DNA from: an uncultured Collinsella sp.
GTDB taxonomy: Bacteria; Actinomycetota; Coriobacteriia; Coriobacteriales; Coriobacteriaceae
Reading direction: 5' to 3'
NCBI GenBank assembly: GCA_900556875.1
Contig: USQQ01000009.1
Span: forward strand, 1-64,000
Length of the DNA stretch: 64,000 bases
Shown: positions 33,182 through 42,292 of the stretch, piece by piece
Layout of the letters: each line of letters starts with the position of its first letter
Position numbering within the stretch: position 1 is the stretch's first letter
Made by a program: the position numbers and the translations under genes
The notes under the pieces: generated by a model
The model's database searches: none
What the model saw: the letters and a program-made list of their open reading frames with translations, nothing else
Told to the model about the DNA's origin: nothing

Positions 33182-34666
33182 CTACAGGCAGACGCCATCC
33201 TTCCAAATGCTGATCTCGTGGCAGCCGCGACGCTCGGCACTCGTAAGCTTGCCGCTCGCCGTTTCTAGCACCAGCTGGTACAGGTCGTGGGCAGCCTCGT
33301 CGAGCGTACGCTCGCCCGTGGCGACCACGCCGGCGTTAAAGTCCATCCAGTTGGCCTTGTGGTCGCACAGACGCTGGTTGGTGAACACCTTGAGCGTAGG
33401 CGCCGGTGCGCCAAACGGCGTGCCGCGGCCGGTCGAGAACAGGATTACGTGGCAGCCGGCAGCCGTCAGGGCCGTGGTGGATACCATGTCGTTACCCGGG
33501 CCGCACAGCATGTTCAGGCCATGCTTGGTAGCCTGACCGGCATACGGCAGCACGTCGACGATGGGGGCAGATCCGCCCTTTTGCACGCAGCCGCAGCTCT
33601 TGTCCTCGAGCGTGGTAATGCCGCCGTCCTTGTTGCCGGGGCTCGGGTTCTCATAGACGACCTCGCCGTGGCTGATAAAGTAGTCCTTAAAGCCGTTGAG
33701 CATGTCGGCAGCTGCGTTAAAGACGTCCTGGCTCTCACAGCGATCGAGCAGAATGCTCTCCGCGCCAAACATCTCGGGAACCTCGGTGAGCACCGACGTG
33801 CCGCCGCGGGCGACAACCATATCGCTCACGCGACCGATCGTGGGGTTGGCGGTAATGCCCGAAAGACCGTCAGAGCCGCCGCACTTAAGGCCAATGACCA
33901 GCTCGGAGGCAGGAATGGGCTCACGCTTGGCCTGCTTGGCCAGGCCGGCAAGCTCGGACAGAATCTTGTGGCCCTCGACCTGCTCGTCGGCTACATCTTG
34001 GCAGGCGAGGAATCGAACGCGCTCGCGATCGAAGTCACCGAGCTCGTCGAGTACCTGCTGGTGCGTGCAGTTTTCGCAACCGAGGGACAGGAACAGCACA
34101 CCCGCAGCGTTTGCGTGACGCGAGAGCGCCACCAGCAGACGGCGCGTCTGGGCATGGTCGGCACCGGTCTGCGAGCAGCCAAAGGGATGCGGGAAGTAGT
34201 AAACGCCCTCCAGCGAGCCCTCGACCAGATCCTGAGCCTGCTCGCACATGGCACGTGCGACCTCGTTGACGCAGCCGACCGTGGGGATGATCCACAGCTC
34301 GTTGCGCGTGGCGGCGCGGCCGTCAGCGCGGCGGAAACCCATAAAGGTCTCGGGCTCAACCGGCTCAACGACCGGATGCGTCGGGTTGTAAGCGTACTCG
34401 ACCTCGCCCGAAAGGTTGGTCTTGACGTTATGCGTATGAAGCCACTGACCGGGCTGGATGTCGCCCGTCACGTGGCCGATAGGAAGACCGTACTTGACGA
34501 CGTCCTCCCCCGCCGTAATGGCGCGCACGGCCATCTTGTGGCCCTGCGGAATATCCTCCGCGGCAACGACCTCGCCCACCCCGGGAACCGCGACGGCGGT
34601 GCCCTTGGCAAGCGGCGACAGCGCGACGATCACGTTGTCGGCCGGATTGATCTGGATAGTATTCAT
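33182..34666 (-). CDS. uxaA: altronate dehydratase
   Basis: Dehydrates D-altronate to KDG, an iron-dependent enzyme. 494 residues. N-terminal SAF domain (about 1-95: VPGVGEVVAAEDIPQGHKMA), then the large catalytic domain with GYVR-like ADGRAATRNELWIIPTVGCV, GCSQTGAD, LGCENCTHQQV, LKCGGSDGLSGITANP, SCGCVQKGG and CGPGNDMVS; the conserved cysteines are present. Last gene of uxaC-uxaB-uxaA, 78 nt after uxaB. Confidence 0.95.
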   Translation of the reverse strand: MNTIQINPADNVIVALSPLAKGTAVAVPGVGEVVAAEDIPQGHKMAVRAITAGEDVVKYGLPIGHVTGDIQPGQWLHTHNVKTNLSGEVEYAYNPTHPVVEPVEPETFMGFRRADGRAATRNELWIIPTVGCVNEVARAMCEQAQDLVEGSLEGVYYFPHPFGCSQTGADHAQTRRLLVALSRHANAAGVLFLSLGCENCTHQQVLDELGDFDRERVRFLACQDVADEQVEGHKILSELAGLAKQAKREPIPASELVIGLKCGGSDGLSGITANPTIGRVSDMVVARGGTSVLTEVPEMFGAESILLDRCESQDVFNAAADMLNGFKDYFISHGEVVYENPSPGNKDGGITTLEDKSCGCVQKGGSAPIVDVLPYAGQATKHGLNMLCGPGNDMVSTTALTAAGCHVILFSTGRGTPFGAPAPTLKVFTNQRLCDHKANWMDFNAGVVATGERTLDEAAHDLYQLVLETASGKLTSAERRGCHEISIWKDGVCL

Positions 34667-34744
34667 TACAAAGAGTCCTAACCCTACAGGTTGAGCAGAA
34701 GTCAGCGGGCGCCCGTCAGTTGCCCGGCGGGCGCACAGAAGGAT

Positions 34745-36259
34745 TTAGGCCTGGGCGTTGGCAAATGCCTGCTTGGCGCCCTCGGCGCGCACAACGGCAA
34801 GCGCGTTGACGACAAACTCCTCAAGGCCGGCGATCTGCGTAAGGTCCTCGCCCCACATCTGCTCGTTGCTGAGCACATCGTGCACCAGCTCGGCATCGTC
34901 TGCACCGGCGTGGGCGGCGTAGAAATCGAGCACGAAGGCATCGTCCTGAGCGGTGTACTCGGTGCCGTCGGCGCGGCGCAGGTGCAGGCCGTCACCCTCG
35001 CGAGCAACGAGCTCCTGCGTATAGAAGGCAATGAGCGTAGCGAGGCTCGTCGCCAGGCACTTGGGCAGGCTGCCGGTCTCGGCAACATAGTCCTTGAGCG
35101 TGGGCAGGTCGCGAGCACGCCATTTGGCGGTTGAGTTGAGGCAAATGGAGAGCAGCGCGTGGTCGATAAACGGGTTGTCGAAGCGGTTCTCGACGGCGGC
35201 TGCAAAGGCCTTGCAGTCCTCGACATCCAGATCGGCGGCAAGCGTCGGGATGACCTCGTCGTAGAGCATGGTGTTCATGAAGCCACGGACGGTCTCGTCG
35301 TGCATGCAATCGCGCACGATGTCAAAGCCGGCAACCCAGGAGCCCGGAACAAAGGCAGTGTGGGCGCCGTTGAGGATGCGGACCTTGCGCTTCTTGTACG
35401 GGGTGACATCGGGGGTCACAAAGACGCCCGGCAGGCCGGCCTTCACGAAGGGAAGCTTCTCGGCAAGTGACTCGTCGCCCTGGATACCCCACATCTGGAA
35501 GGGCTCGCGCACGGCCAGGAAGGGATCCTCGTAGCCCAGGCGCTCGGCCACGGCAGCGGCCTCCTTGGGGTCGCGGATGCGGCCGGGGACGATAGTGTCG
35601 ACGAGCGTGGTGCAGACGGTGCAGTCGTTGGCCATCCACTGCGAGAACTCGTCCTCCCAGCCCCAGTCGCTCACGTACTGGTTCATGATGCGCAGCAGCT
35701 CCTCGCCGTTGTGATCGATGAGCTCACAGGCGAGCACGATGACGCCCGGCTTGCCGGCGGCCCAGCGGGTGTGGAGCACCTGGGCAAGCTTAGCGGGGAA
35801 GCTCGCGGGCGGCATGTCGTCGGCCTTGCAGGACGGATCGTAGGCAATGCCAGCCTCGGTGGTGTTGGAGACGATAATCTCCAAATCGTCGGAGACGGCG
35901 ACCTCCATCATGGCGCGGTAGTCGTCCTCACGATACGGATTGAGGCAGCGGCTGCAGGCGCTGATCACACGGGACTCGTCGACCGTGTTGCCGCTCTCCT
36001 TGCCGCGCACCAGCACGGTGTACAGGTCGTCCTGGGCATTGATGCCGTCGGCAAAGCCAAAGGCGCCGCTGATGGGCTGCACCATGACAACCTTGCCGTT
36101 CCAGCCGGTTGCCTCGTTGCCCATGTCAAAGAAGCGGTCGACAAAGGCGCGCAGGAAATTGCCCTCGCCAAACTGCAGAACCTTCTCGGGCGCGTCCTTG
36201 GGCAGCAGGTAGCCCTTGTAGCCGATCTTCTCGAGCGTCTCGTAGCTGATGTTCTCCAT
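34745..36259 (-). CDS. uxaB: tagaturonate reductase (mannitol dehydrogenase family)
   Basis: Reduces D-tagaturonate to D-altronate with NADH. 504 residues; AAGGAG 8-10 nt before ATG 36259. Family features: N-terminal FGEGNFLRAFVDRFFDMGNE, VVSNTTEAGIAY-like (IIVSNTTEAGIAYDP), PGVIVLACELIDHNGEELL, FVTPDVTPYKKRKVRILNGA with the catalytic Lys, and AHTAFVPGSWVAGF. Between UxaC and UxaA, which fixes the substrate assignment over fructuronate reductase. Confidence 0.93.
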   Translation of the reverse strand: MENISYETLEKIGYKGYLLPKDAPEKVLQFGEGNFLRAFVDRFFDMGNEATGWNGKVVMVQPISGAFGFADGINAQDDLYTVLVRGKESGNTVDESRVISACSRCLNPYREDDYRAMMEVAVSDDLEIIVSNTTEAGIAYDPSCKADDMPPASFPAKLAQVLHTRWAAGKPGVIVLACELIDHNGEELLRIMNQYVSDWGWEDEFSQWMANDCTVCTTLVDTIVPGRIRDPKEAAAVAERLGYEDPFLAVREPFQMWGIQGDESLAEKLPFVKAGLPGVFVTPDVTPYKKRKVRILNGAHTAFVPGSWVAGFDIVRDCMHDETVRGFMNTMLYDEVIPTLAADLDVEDCKAFAAAVENRFDNPFIDHALLSICLNSTAKWRARDLPTLKDYVAETGSLPKCLATSLATLIAFYTQELVAREGDGLHLRRADGTEYTAQDDAFVLDFYAAHAGADDAELVHDVLSNEQMWGEDLTQIAGLEEFVVNALAVVRAEGAKQAFANAQA

Positions 36260-36296
36260 CGATGTCTCTCCTTAGATTGCTGTTAGCGTGCAGGCA

Positions 36297-36330
36297 AAAC
36301 GGGGGCGCCGCGTGTGGCAACGGCGCTCCC
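36297..36330 (-). terminator. hairpin between uxaC and uxaB
   Basis: GGGGGCGCCG/CGGCGCTCCC (one G-U) followed on the minus strand by GTTTTGCC. Probably a partial terminator that lowers uxaB-uxaA relative to uxaC. Confidence 0.6.
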
Positions 36331-36355
36331 GAGTTCGGTGTGATTCGATGCGGGT

Positions 36356-37783
36356 TTAGGCCTCGACGGTATCCAGGTCAAAGCCAAAGTAGCGGACCGC
36401 GTTGTTGTAGCTGATGTCGCGCACGATGGCTCCCAGCAGCTCCATGTCGGCCGGATACTTGCCCTGCTCGACCCACTCGCCGATCACGCCGCACAGCACG
36501 CGACGGAAGTACTCGTGACGCGGGTAGGACAGGAAGGAGCGGGAATCGGTAAGCATGCCCACAAAGTTGCCCAGCACGCCCTCGTTAGCCAGAGCCGTAA
36601 GCTGCTCGCGCATACCGATCTCGTTGTCGTTGAACCACCAGGCAGAGCCGTTCTGGATCTTGCCGGCGGTCGGAGCCTCCTGGAAGCAGCCCATCACGGT
36701 ATCGATCATGGTGTTGTCGATGGGGTTCAGGCTGTACAGGATGGTCTTGGGCAGACCCGTGGACTCCTGGATGGAGTTGAGGAAATCGGCCAGCTGGTCG
36801 GACGGCGTGTAGTTGGAGATGCAGTCGTAGCCGGTATCGGGACCGAGCTTGGCGAACATAGCGCGGTTGTTGTCACGCTTGCAGCCAAAGTGCAGCTGCA
36901 TGGCCCAGCCAAGGCGGACATACTCGCCGGCGACGAACTGCATAAAGGCCGTCTTGTACTTGAGGACCTCGTCCTCGGTAAGCGGCTCGGCGGCAAGGCC
37001 CTTGGCAAAGATGGCCTCGATCTCGTCGGCGGTAGCCGGAGCGTACATAACGTAGTCGAGCGCGTGGTCGGAAGCGCGGCAGCCCAGCTCGTGGGCAACG
37101 TCGTAGCGCTTGGAGATGGCGGCCTTCATGCCCTCGAAGTCGCTGATCTCAATGCCGGCAACCTCGGAGAGATGCTTGCAGTAGTCGGCGAACTCCTGGC
37201 CACGCTCGATGCGCAGGGCGGCATCGGGGCGCATGGCGGGAACGACCTGAACGTCAAAACTGTCGTCGGCGGCAATCTTCTTGTGCCACTCAAAGCTGTC
37301 GGCGGGGTCGTCGGTAGTGCAGATCATGCGGACGTTGGACTGCTTGATCAGGTTGCGGCAGGTAAAGCTAGCCTCAGCGAGCTTGGCGTTGGCAAGGTCC
37401 CAGACCTCCTGAGCGGTTTTGCCGTTCAGGACACCCTCGTAGCCAAAGTAACGCTTAAGCTCCAGGTGGCTCCACTCAAAGACGGGGTTGCCCACGCAAC
37501 GGCCCAGGGTCTCGGCCCACTTCTGGAACTTCTCGCGAGCAGGGGCATCGCCGGTAATGAAGCGCTCGTCGACGCCGTTGGCACGCATCAGGCGCCACTT
37601 GTAGTGGTCACCGCCCAGCCAAACCTCGGTGATGTTCTCAAAACGCTTGTCGTCCCAGATCTCCTTGGGAGAAATGTGGCAGTGGTAGTCAACGATGGGC
37701 ATGCCCTCGGCAAAGTTGTGGAACAGCTCCTCACCGGTTTTGGTGCTCAGCAGGAAATCCTGATCGTCCATGAAGTTTTTCAT
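36356..37783 (-). CDS. uxaC: glucuronate/galacturonate isomerase
   Basis: Converts D-galacturonate to D-tagaturonate and D-glucuronate to D-fructuronate. 475 residues from ATG 37783 (AAAGGGG 8 nt upstream), the usual length. Amidohydrolase-like barrel: PIVDYHCHISPKEIWDDKRF with the metal His pair, WLGGDHYKWRLMRANGV, TDDPADSFEWHKKI, GCRASDHALDY, and CFQEAPTAGKIQNGSAWWFN. First gene of uxaCBA, behind a promoter bracketed by two perfect operators. Confidence 0.95.
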   Translation of the reverse strand: MKNFMDDQDFLLSTKTGEELFHNFAEGMPIVDYHCHISPKEIWDDKRFENITEVWLGGDHYKWRLMRANGVDERFITGDAPAREKFQKWAETLGRCVGNPVFEWSHLELKRYFGYEGVLNGKTAQEVWDLANAKLAEASFTCRNLIKQSNVRMICTTDDPADSFEWHKKIAADDSFDVQVVPAMRPDAALRIERGQEFADYCKHLSEVAGIEISDFEGMKAAISKRYDVAHELGCRASDHALDYVMYAPATADEIEAIFAKGLAAEPLTEDEVLKYKTAFMQFVAGEYVRLGWAMQLHFGCKRDNNRAMFAKLGPDTGYDCISNYTPSDQLADFLNSIQESTGLPKTILYSLNPIDNTMIDTVMGCFQEAPTAGKIQNGSAWWFNDNEIGMREQLTALANEGVLGNFVGMLTDSRSFLSYPRHEYFRRVLCGVIGEWVEQGKYPADMELLGAIVRDISYNNAVRYFGFDLDTVEA

Positions 37784-37837
37784 CAAACAACCCCTTTGTT
37801 GGCGGAGCGAGCGCACGATGCGCTCGTTATCCTCTAG

Positions 37838-37849
37838 GTGAACGTTCAC
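37838..37849 (-). promoter_or_regulatory. hexuronate operator at the uxaC promoter, site 1
   Basis: A perfect GTGAACGTTCAC in TAGGTGAACGTTCACTA. It overlaps the downstream edge of a TTAGTATAG -10-like region on the minus strand. Confidence 0.75.
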
Positions 37850-37875
37850 TATACTAATTCATTGCGACTTAAAAG

Positions 37876-37887
37876 GTGAACGTTCAC
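37876..37887 (-). promoter_or_regulatory. hexuronate operator at the uxaC promoter, site 2
   Basis: A perfect GTGAACGTTCAC in AAGGTGAACGTTCACCT, 38 bp from site 1, just upstream of the -35 region. A degenerate third site GTGAACGGTCGA lies at 37902-37913. Confidence 0.75.
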
Positions 37888-38021
37888 CTAACCACCATGG
37901 GGTGAACGGTCGATTTTGCCCGTTCAACGGTTACTGGAGCCGCGACTTGTATGTATTGCGAATTGGCAGGCGTCCCCGAATACCGAACTTGAGCGCTTTG
38001 GCCAGGTGGGTCATGTTCCGC

Positions 38022-38214
38022 CGTGCATTTTTGGGAGTATTCAGCATCGGAGCGCACCGCGCACCGTCTTCGAAGCCCTATCTGATGCTCATATTGCGCC
38101 CAATCGGCATAAATAAATGCCGCCGATGGCGAATTACGCCATCGGAGGCACTTAAAACAGTCGTCCTAGCCTCTTTCGGGACACGCCATTGCTGAATACT
38201 CCAAAAAATGCACG
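38022..38214. repeat. inverted pair of a 25-nt dispersed repeat
   Basis: CGTGCATTTTTG...GAGTATTCAGCA at 38022-38046 and its inverted copy at 38190-38214, differing by one base, 143 bp apart. A third copy is at 51157-51181. The 37914-38242 stretch holds no gene. Confidence 0.7.
38118..38150 (-). terminator. hairpin downstream of the second lacI gene
   Basis: TGCC-CCGATGGCG/CGCCATCGG-GGCA with one mismatch and a 5-nt loop. The minus strand continues ATTTATTTATG, a T-rich tail 93 nt past the lacI stop. Confidence 0.5.
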
Positions 38215-38242
38215 TCGCAAGAGGGGGTACCTGACCAAACGG

Positions 38243-39322
38243 CTAAATTCCCGCAAGCTCGCAGTAGCGGTCGACGTTGCTGGCAAACACCATCTCCACA
38301 GCACCCTTCTGCACGGGCTCCGCCGGAGTTTTACCCCACAGCAGATACTCGCCCAAGGTCTTGGCGCCACGGTAGGCCAGGCTCACCGGGTCCTTATAGA
38401 CAATATTGGTAAAGATGCCACGGCGCAAGGCCAAGGCGCTCTCGGGGAACAGGTCGTTGCCGATTACCATGACCTTGCCGGCCTTGCCGCTTGAAACAAG
38501 CGCGTCGGCGACCACCTCGGAACCAACGGCAAAAACGCTACAGATGAGCTCGGGAGCATCCGGCGCACTCAAGCGCTGCTCAAGCTCGCGCTCGAGCTGT
38601 TTGACTTGCGCATGGGCGCCGGCAAGGTCCTCAACCTGCCATGGAATATCGTGTTCGCGCAGGTAATTATGAAAGGCGCGGGCGGTCAGGTAGTGTGAAT
38701 CGGTATAGGGGTCGCCCGCCAACAGGAGCACGCGGGCGTCAACCCCAGAAGCGTGGACCAGATTTGCCGCCTGCTCCGCCATAAGACTGCCCGCCGCGGA
38801 ATAGTCCGCCAGACTGGCACCCAGGCGATCGAGGTGCGGGCGGTCGCCGTCTACGAGCTCGATTGTCACGCCCGCCTCGGCAATCTGCCTCAAGAGCTCG
38901 GTTGCGCGGTCATCGCCCGGAACATAGGCAAGCAGGCCGTCAATCTTCTCGCCTACCTGCAGACGCTCATCAATCTGCTCGAGCGCATCGGCGTAGCCAC
39001 CCACGCCAAATTCAACGCGCTCAACCGTAATGCCCCGGTCGATGACCTCCTGCTCAAAGCGGTTGCAGCCTTCCCAAAGGTAACGGAAAAAGTACGCCCC
39101 CTCGCACGATGCGCGGGGCAGGCAAAACACCAGGTTGATATCCTTGCGGCGCAGGCTCGAGGCACTCGTATTGCGATGGTAACCCATGGCCTCGGCCTTG
39201 GCATTCACCTTGGCACGCACGGATTCGCTCACGCCGGCCTTGCCCGTCAGGGCCTTATGCACGGTATTGATGGAAACGCCAAGCTCGGCGGCTATGTCCT
39301 TCATGGTTACGCGAGCGCTCAT
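38243..39322 (-). CDS. LacI family regulator, likely of the hexuronate regulon
   Basis: 359 residues; GGAG 8 nt before ATG 39322. LacI helix-turn-helix MKDIAAELGVSINTVHKALT, hinge SLRRKDINLVFCLP, and a sugar-binding domain in which the N-terminal lobe includes GDDRATELLRQIAEAGVTIE and VDGDRPHLDRLGASLADYSA. Because it stands beside uxaCBA, whose promoter has two perfect GTGAACGTTCAC sites, I infer that it binds those and the other copies in the window. No copy is seen at its own promoter, so it is likely not self-regulated through that site. Confidence 0.85.
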   Translation of the reverse strand: MSARVTMKDIAAELGVSINTVHKALTGKAGVSESVRAKVNAKAEAMGYHRNTSASSLRRKDINLVFCLPRASCEGAYFFRYLWEGCNRFEQEVIDRGITVERVEFGVGGYADALEQIDERLQVGEKIDGLLAYVPGDDRATELLRQIAEAGVTIELVDGDRPHLDRLGASLADYSAAGSLMAEQAANLVHASGVDARVLLLAGDPYTDSHYLTARAFHNYLREHDIPWQVEDLAGAHAQVKQLERELEQRLSAPDAPELICSVFAVGSEVVADALVSSGKAGKVMVIGNDLFPESALALRRGIFTNIVYKDPVSLAYRGAKTLGEYLLWGKTPAEPVQKGAVEMVFASNVDRYCELAGI

Positions 39323-39420
39323 GGGGTTACTCCGTTATAGATAAGTTGCCAATTAACAGTACAGGTAACGATACCCCAAAATCACCCTTCAACTCGCCAC
39401 GCTCGCCCCCAAATGTGCAA

Positions 39421-39452
39421 AGCGCCCCGCGAACGGATGCTCGCGGGGCGCT
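39421..39452 (-). terminator. terminator of the feo operon
   Basis: A 12-bp perfect stem AGCGCCCCGCGA/TCGCGGGGCGCT with TTTGC after it on the minus strand, just past the 39466 stop. Confidence 0.75.
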
Positions 39453-39465
39453 TGGATGACGGACC

Positions 39466-39666
39466 TTACTTGATACCGCGGCCCAAGTCTTCGGCAATTT
39501 TGTCCACGCCCTTAAGTGCGGCGCAGGTCTTTTTGTTGGAACAATGTCCTGTGCAAACGCCACCTTGAGCGCAGTCGGCGCAGGTGCCCTTGCGATAAAT
39601 GCGCACGCACACGGCGACAAACGCAATGCCGATAACAGCCAGTACAACAATATCGATAGGTGCCAT
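39466..39666 (-). CDS. FeoB-associated Cys-rich membrane protein
   Basis: 66 residues: one N-terminal membrane helix (IDIVVLAVIGIAFVAVCVRI) followed by a short cytoplasmic Cys-rich tail with CADCAQGGVCTGHCSNKKTC. GAGGAGG lies 6-8 nt upstream. Small proteins of this type commonly follow feoB and are thought to assist Fe2+ transport, but the mechanism is unproven. Six cysteines beyond the one in the helix could bind metal. Confidence 0.85.
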   Translation of the reverse strand: MAPIDIVVLAVIGIAFVAVCVRIYRKGTCADCAQGGVCTGHCSNKKTCAALKGVDKIAEDLGRGIK

Positions 39667-39783
39667 AGCAAGCCTCCTCTAGTTAACCATCACTTACTTT
39701 ACCCCATTCTCCACCTACCAAAAAGGGGCAGGTTTATTTTAGTCGGTTTTATCTGCGGAAACGCCACATCTCCCTCACCAAAA

Positions 39784-39812
39784 AGCCCGAGTGTCGCTGG
39801 GACACCCGGGCT
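39784..39812 (-). terminator. hairpin after feoB
   Basis: AGCCCG-GTGTC/GACAC-CGGGCT with one mismatch, and TTTTTGG on the minus strand. A partial stop between feoB and the small Cys-rich gene. Confidence 0.75.
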
Positions 39813-39841
39813 CGTGGAAAGGGGCTAATCCTTATTCGGAC

Positions 39842-42169
39842 TTAAGCGGAAACTGCGGCGGAAGCGGTGTTGGTCTCATCCTCGTCGGTCCAAGCGTGCT
39901 TGGGCATGGGACGGAAGATCTGGAAGAGCATCGCAACCAGCAGCACGATGGCCACAACCGTCCAGATACCAAACTGGCCAAGGACAAGCAGGTTGTAGAA
40001 CTGGTTGATGAACAGGCCGATGACCCAAGCGAAGGCGCACTCGTAGCCGATGGCAATCGCGGTCCACTTGCCGGAGTCCATCTGATTGCGGATAGTGCCC
40101 ATGGCGGCAAAGCACGGGGCGCACAGCAGGTTGAAAGCGCCGAAGGCAACGCAGGCGCCCATAGTCGGGAACATGCCGGCAAACGCGGTCCACAGGCTCG
40201 GGTCGGTCTCGGCGGCGTCAGCAACCGACAGCAGCGAGCCGGCGGTGGCGACGACGTTCTCCTTAGCGACAAGGCCAGAGACAGTCAGCGCAGTTGCCTG
40301 CCAGGTGCTAAAGCCGAGCGGGGCGAAGATCCAAGCGACCAGGTTGCCGAGCATGGCAAGCACAGAGTAGTCCATGAACTCCTCGGGGATGCCGTCCATC
40401 GCGGGCAGGAAGCCAAAGGAACCGTTGTAGCTACCAAAGTTGGAGAGGAACCAAACGACGACGGTGGACGCGAAGATGACCGTGCCGGCCTTCTTGATAA
40501 AGGCCCAGCAGCGCTCCCACACGTGCAGCGCCCAAGAGCGGATCGCCGGGAAGTGGTAGGCGGGAAGCTCCATAACGAACGGCGTCGGGCGACCGGCGAA
40601 GAGCTTGGTCTTCTTGAGCATGAGGCCCGAGGCGATGACGGCAAAGACGCCCAAGAAGTAGAAGAGCGGGCTGATCCATGCGGCGGTGGTGGAAGAATCG
40701 CCGATGATGGAGCCCATGAGCAGGGCGATGATCGGCAGCTTAGCGCCACAGGGAATGAACGTGGTGGTCATGACCGTCATGCGGCGGTCCTTCTCGTTCT
40801 CGATGGTCTTGGTGGCCATGACGCCGGGGACGCCGCAGCCCGAGGACACGAGCATGGGGATAAAGGACTTACCGGACAGGCCAAACCGGCGGAACACGCG
40901 GTCCATGATGAAGGCGACACGGGCCATGTAGCCGCAGTCCTCCAAGAAGGACAGCATCACAAAGAGCAGGAACATCTGCGGAACGAAGCCGAAGATGGCG
41001 CCTAAGCCGCCGACGATACCGTCGCAGACCAGCGAATCAACCAGGCCGCCGTCCTCGGTACCACCCGCCACAAGGGCGTCGTGCACCACGGTGGTAATAC
41101 CCGGGACATAGGGGCCGTACTGCGCCGGGTCGACCGAGTCGGCGTTGTCGCCCGCAGCCTCAACAGCTGCGTCATAGGCGTCACGACCCTGACCGAGCAC
41201 GTACCAGCCGTCGGTGCCGAAGAGCTGGTCGTTGGTGAAGTCGGTCACCGTGCCGCCCAGGGTGGAAACGGCGATGTAGTACACGCAGAACATGATGACC
41301 ACAAAGATCGGCAGGCCCAGAATACGGTTGGTAACCACGCGGTCGATCTTCTCGGAGGTGCTCATCTTGGCAGGAGCCTTGGTCATGCACTCGTCGATAA
41401 TGTGGGCAATCACGCCATAGCGCTCGCCGGTGATGATGGACTCGGCGTCGTCGTCGCAATCCTGCTCGCACTGGGCGACCAGCTGCTCGACGCGAGCGGC
41501 CTTCTCCTTGGTGAGGTTGATGAGCTTGCAGGCGTCCGCGTCGCGCTCAAACAGCTTGACAGCGTAGTAGCGACGCTTGTTGGCGGGAACGCTCGCCGGC
41601 AGGTTGTTCTCGATGTGGTCCAGAACGTCCTCGATGGAGGAATCGAACTTGTGCTCCGGCACCTGGCCCTTGGAAGCAGCGGACTTCTTGACCTGCTCGA
41701 ACAGCTCGTTGATGCCCTTGTTCTTAAGGGCCGAGATCATCATGACCGGGCAGCCGAGCTTCTTGGAGAGCTTGTCCGTGTCGATCTTGTCGCCGTTCTT
41801 CTCGACCAAGTCGGCCATGTTGAGGGCGACGACCACGGGCAGGCCGGTCTCGATAACCTGAAGCGCCAGGTACAGGTTGCGCTCCAAGTTGGTGGCGTCG
41901 ACCACCTGGACGACGACATCGGGCTCGCCGCTCATGAGGTAATCGCGCGAGCACTGCTCCTCGGGGCTATAGGGGGAAAGCGAGTAGATGCCAGGGAGGT
42001 CCGTGATGGTAACGTTCTTGTCGCTTAGGAGCTTGGCTTCCTTTTTCTCAACCGTGACGCCGGGCCAGTTGCCAACGTAGCCGTTGGCGCCGGTGATCAG
42101 GTTGAAAAGCGTGGTCTTGCCGCAGTTGGGGTTACCCGCCAGCGCGACATGGATCTGAGAATCCGCCAT
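39842..42169 (-). CDS. feoB: ferrous iron transporter FeoB
   Basis: Moves Fe2+ across the membrane. 775 residues, AAGGA 5 nt before ATG 42169. N-terminal G domain: G1 GNPNCGKT (12-19), G3 DLPGIYSL, G4-type NMAD, then a helical linker (about 170-280), a first membrane helix (ILGLPIFVVIMFCVYY), and the two Gate regions (LPFCGAKLPIIALL-like PCGAKLPIIALLMG; LVAKENVVATAGSL). A 60-residue soluble loop (ITDFTNDQLFGTDG ... VVHDALVAGGTEDG) between the first two helices is typical of longer FeoB types. Own operator at 42245. Confidence 0.96.
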   Translation of the reverse strand: MADSQIHVALAGNPNCGKTTLFNLITGANGYVGNWPGVTVEKKEAKLLSDKNVTITDLPGIYSLSPYSPEEQCSRDYLMSGEPDVVVQVVDATNLERNLYLALQVIETGLPVVVALNMADLVEKNGDKIDTDKLSKKLGCPVMMISALKNKGINELFEQVKKSAASKGQVPEHKFDSSIEDVLDHIENNLPASVPANKRRYYAVKLFERDADACKLINLTKEKAARVEQLVAQCEQDCDDDAESIITGERYGVIAHIIDECMTKAPAKMSTSEKIDRVVTNRILGLPIFVVIMFCVYYIAVSTLGGTVTDFTNDQLFGTDGWYVLGQGRDAYDAAVEAAGDNADSVDPAQYGPYVPGITTVVHDALVAGGTEDGGLVDSLVCDGIVGGLGAIFGFVPQMFLLFVMLSFLEDCGYMARVAFIMDRVFRRFGLSGKSFIPMLVSSGCGVPGVMATKTIENEKDRRMTVMTTTFIPCGAKLPIIALLMGSIIGDSSTTAAWISPLFYFLGVFAVIASGLMLKKTKLFAGRPTPFVMELPAYHFPAIRSWALHVWERCWAFIKKAGTVIFASTVVVWFLSNFGSYNGSFGFLPAMDGIPEEFMDYSVLAMLGNLVAWIFAPLGFSTWQATALTVSGLVAKENVVATAGSLLSVADAAETDPSLWTAFAGMFPTMGACVAFGAFNLLCAPCFAAMGTIRNQMDSGKWTAIAIGYECAFAWVIGLFINQFYNLLVLGQFGIWTVVAIVLLVAMLFQIFRPMPKHAWTDEDETNTASAAVSA

Positions 42170-42244
42170 TCAATCCTTCTTCCTTGTGTGCCCGCGCTGC
42201 TTTCTCCGCGCGAGCTGGATAATGTGCTTCAAAGTTGCTGCATT

Positions 42245-42264
42245 AAGTTAGAAAAACCTAACTT
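42245..42264 (-). promoter_or_regulatory. putative iron-regulator (DtxR/IdeR-like) operator before feoB
   Basis: AAGTTAG-6 nt-CTAACTT inverted repeat between feoA and feoB. It resembles the TTAGGTTAG half-site of DtxR-type regulators and suggests a second iron-controlled promoter inside the operon. Confidence 0.5.
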
Positions 42265-42292
42265 TATCTGTAGAAATACTCGCCGCTGGCCC

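Noticed and set aside
38118..38150. CCGATGGCG...CGCCATCGG hairpin, considered as a third copy of the TGCCTCCGATAACC RNA
   Set aside because: It shares only a few letters by chance; the loop, P1, pseudoknot and downstream gene are missing.
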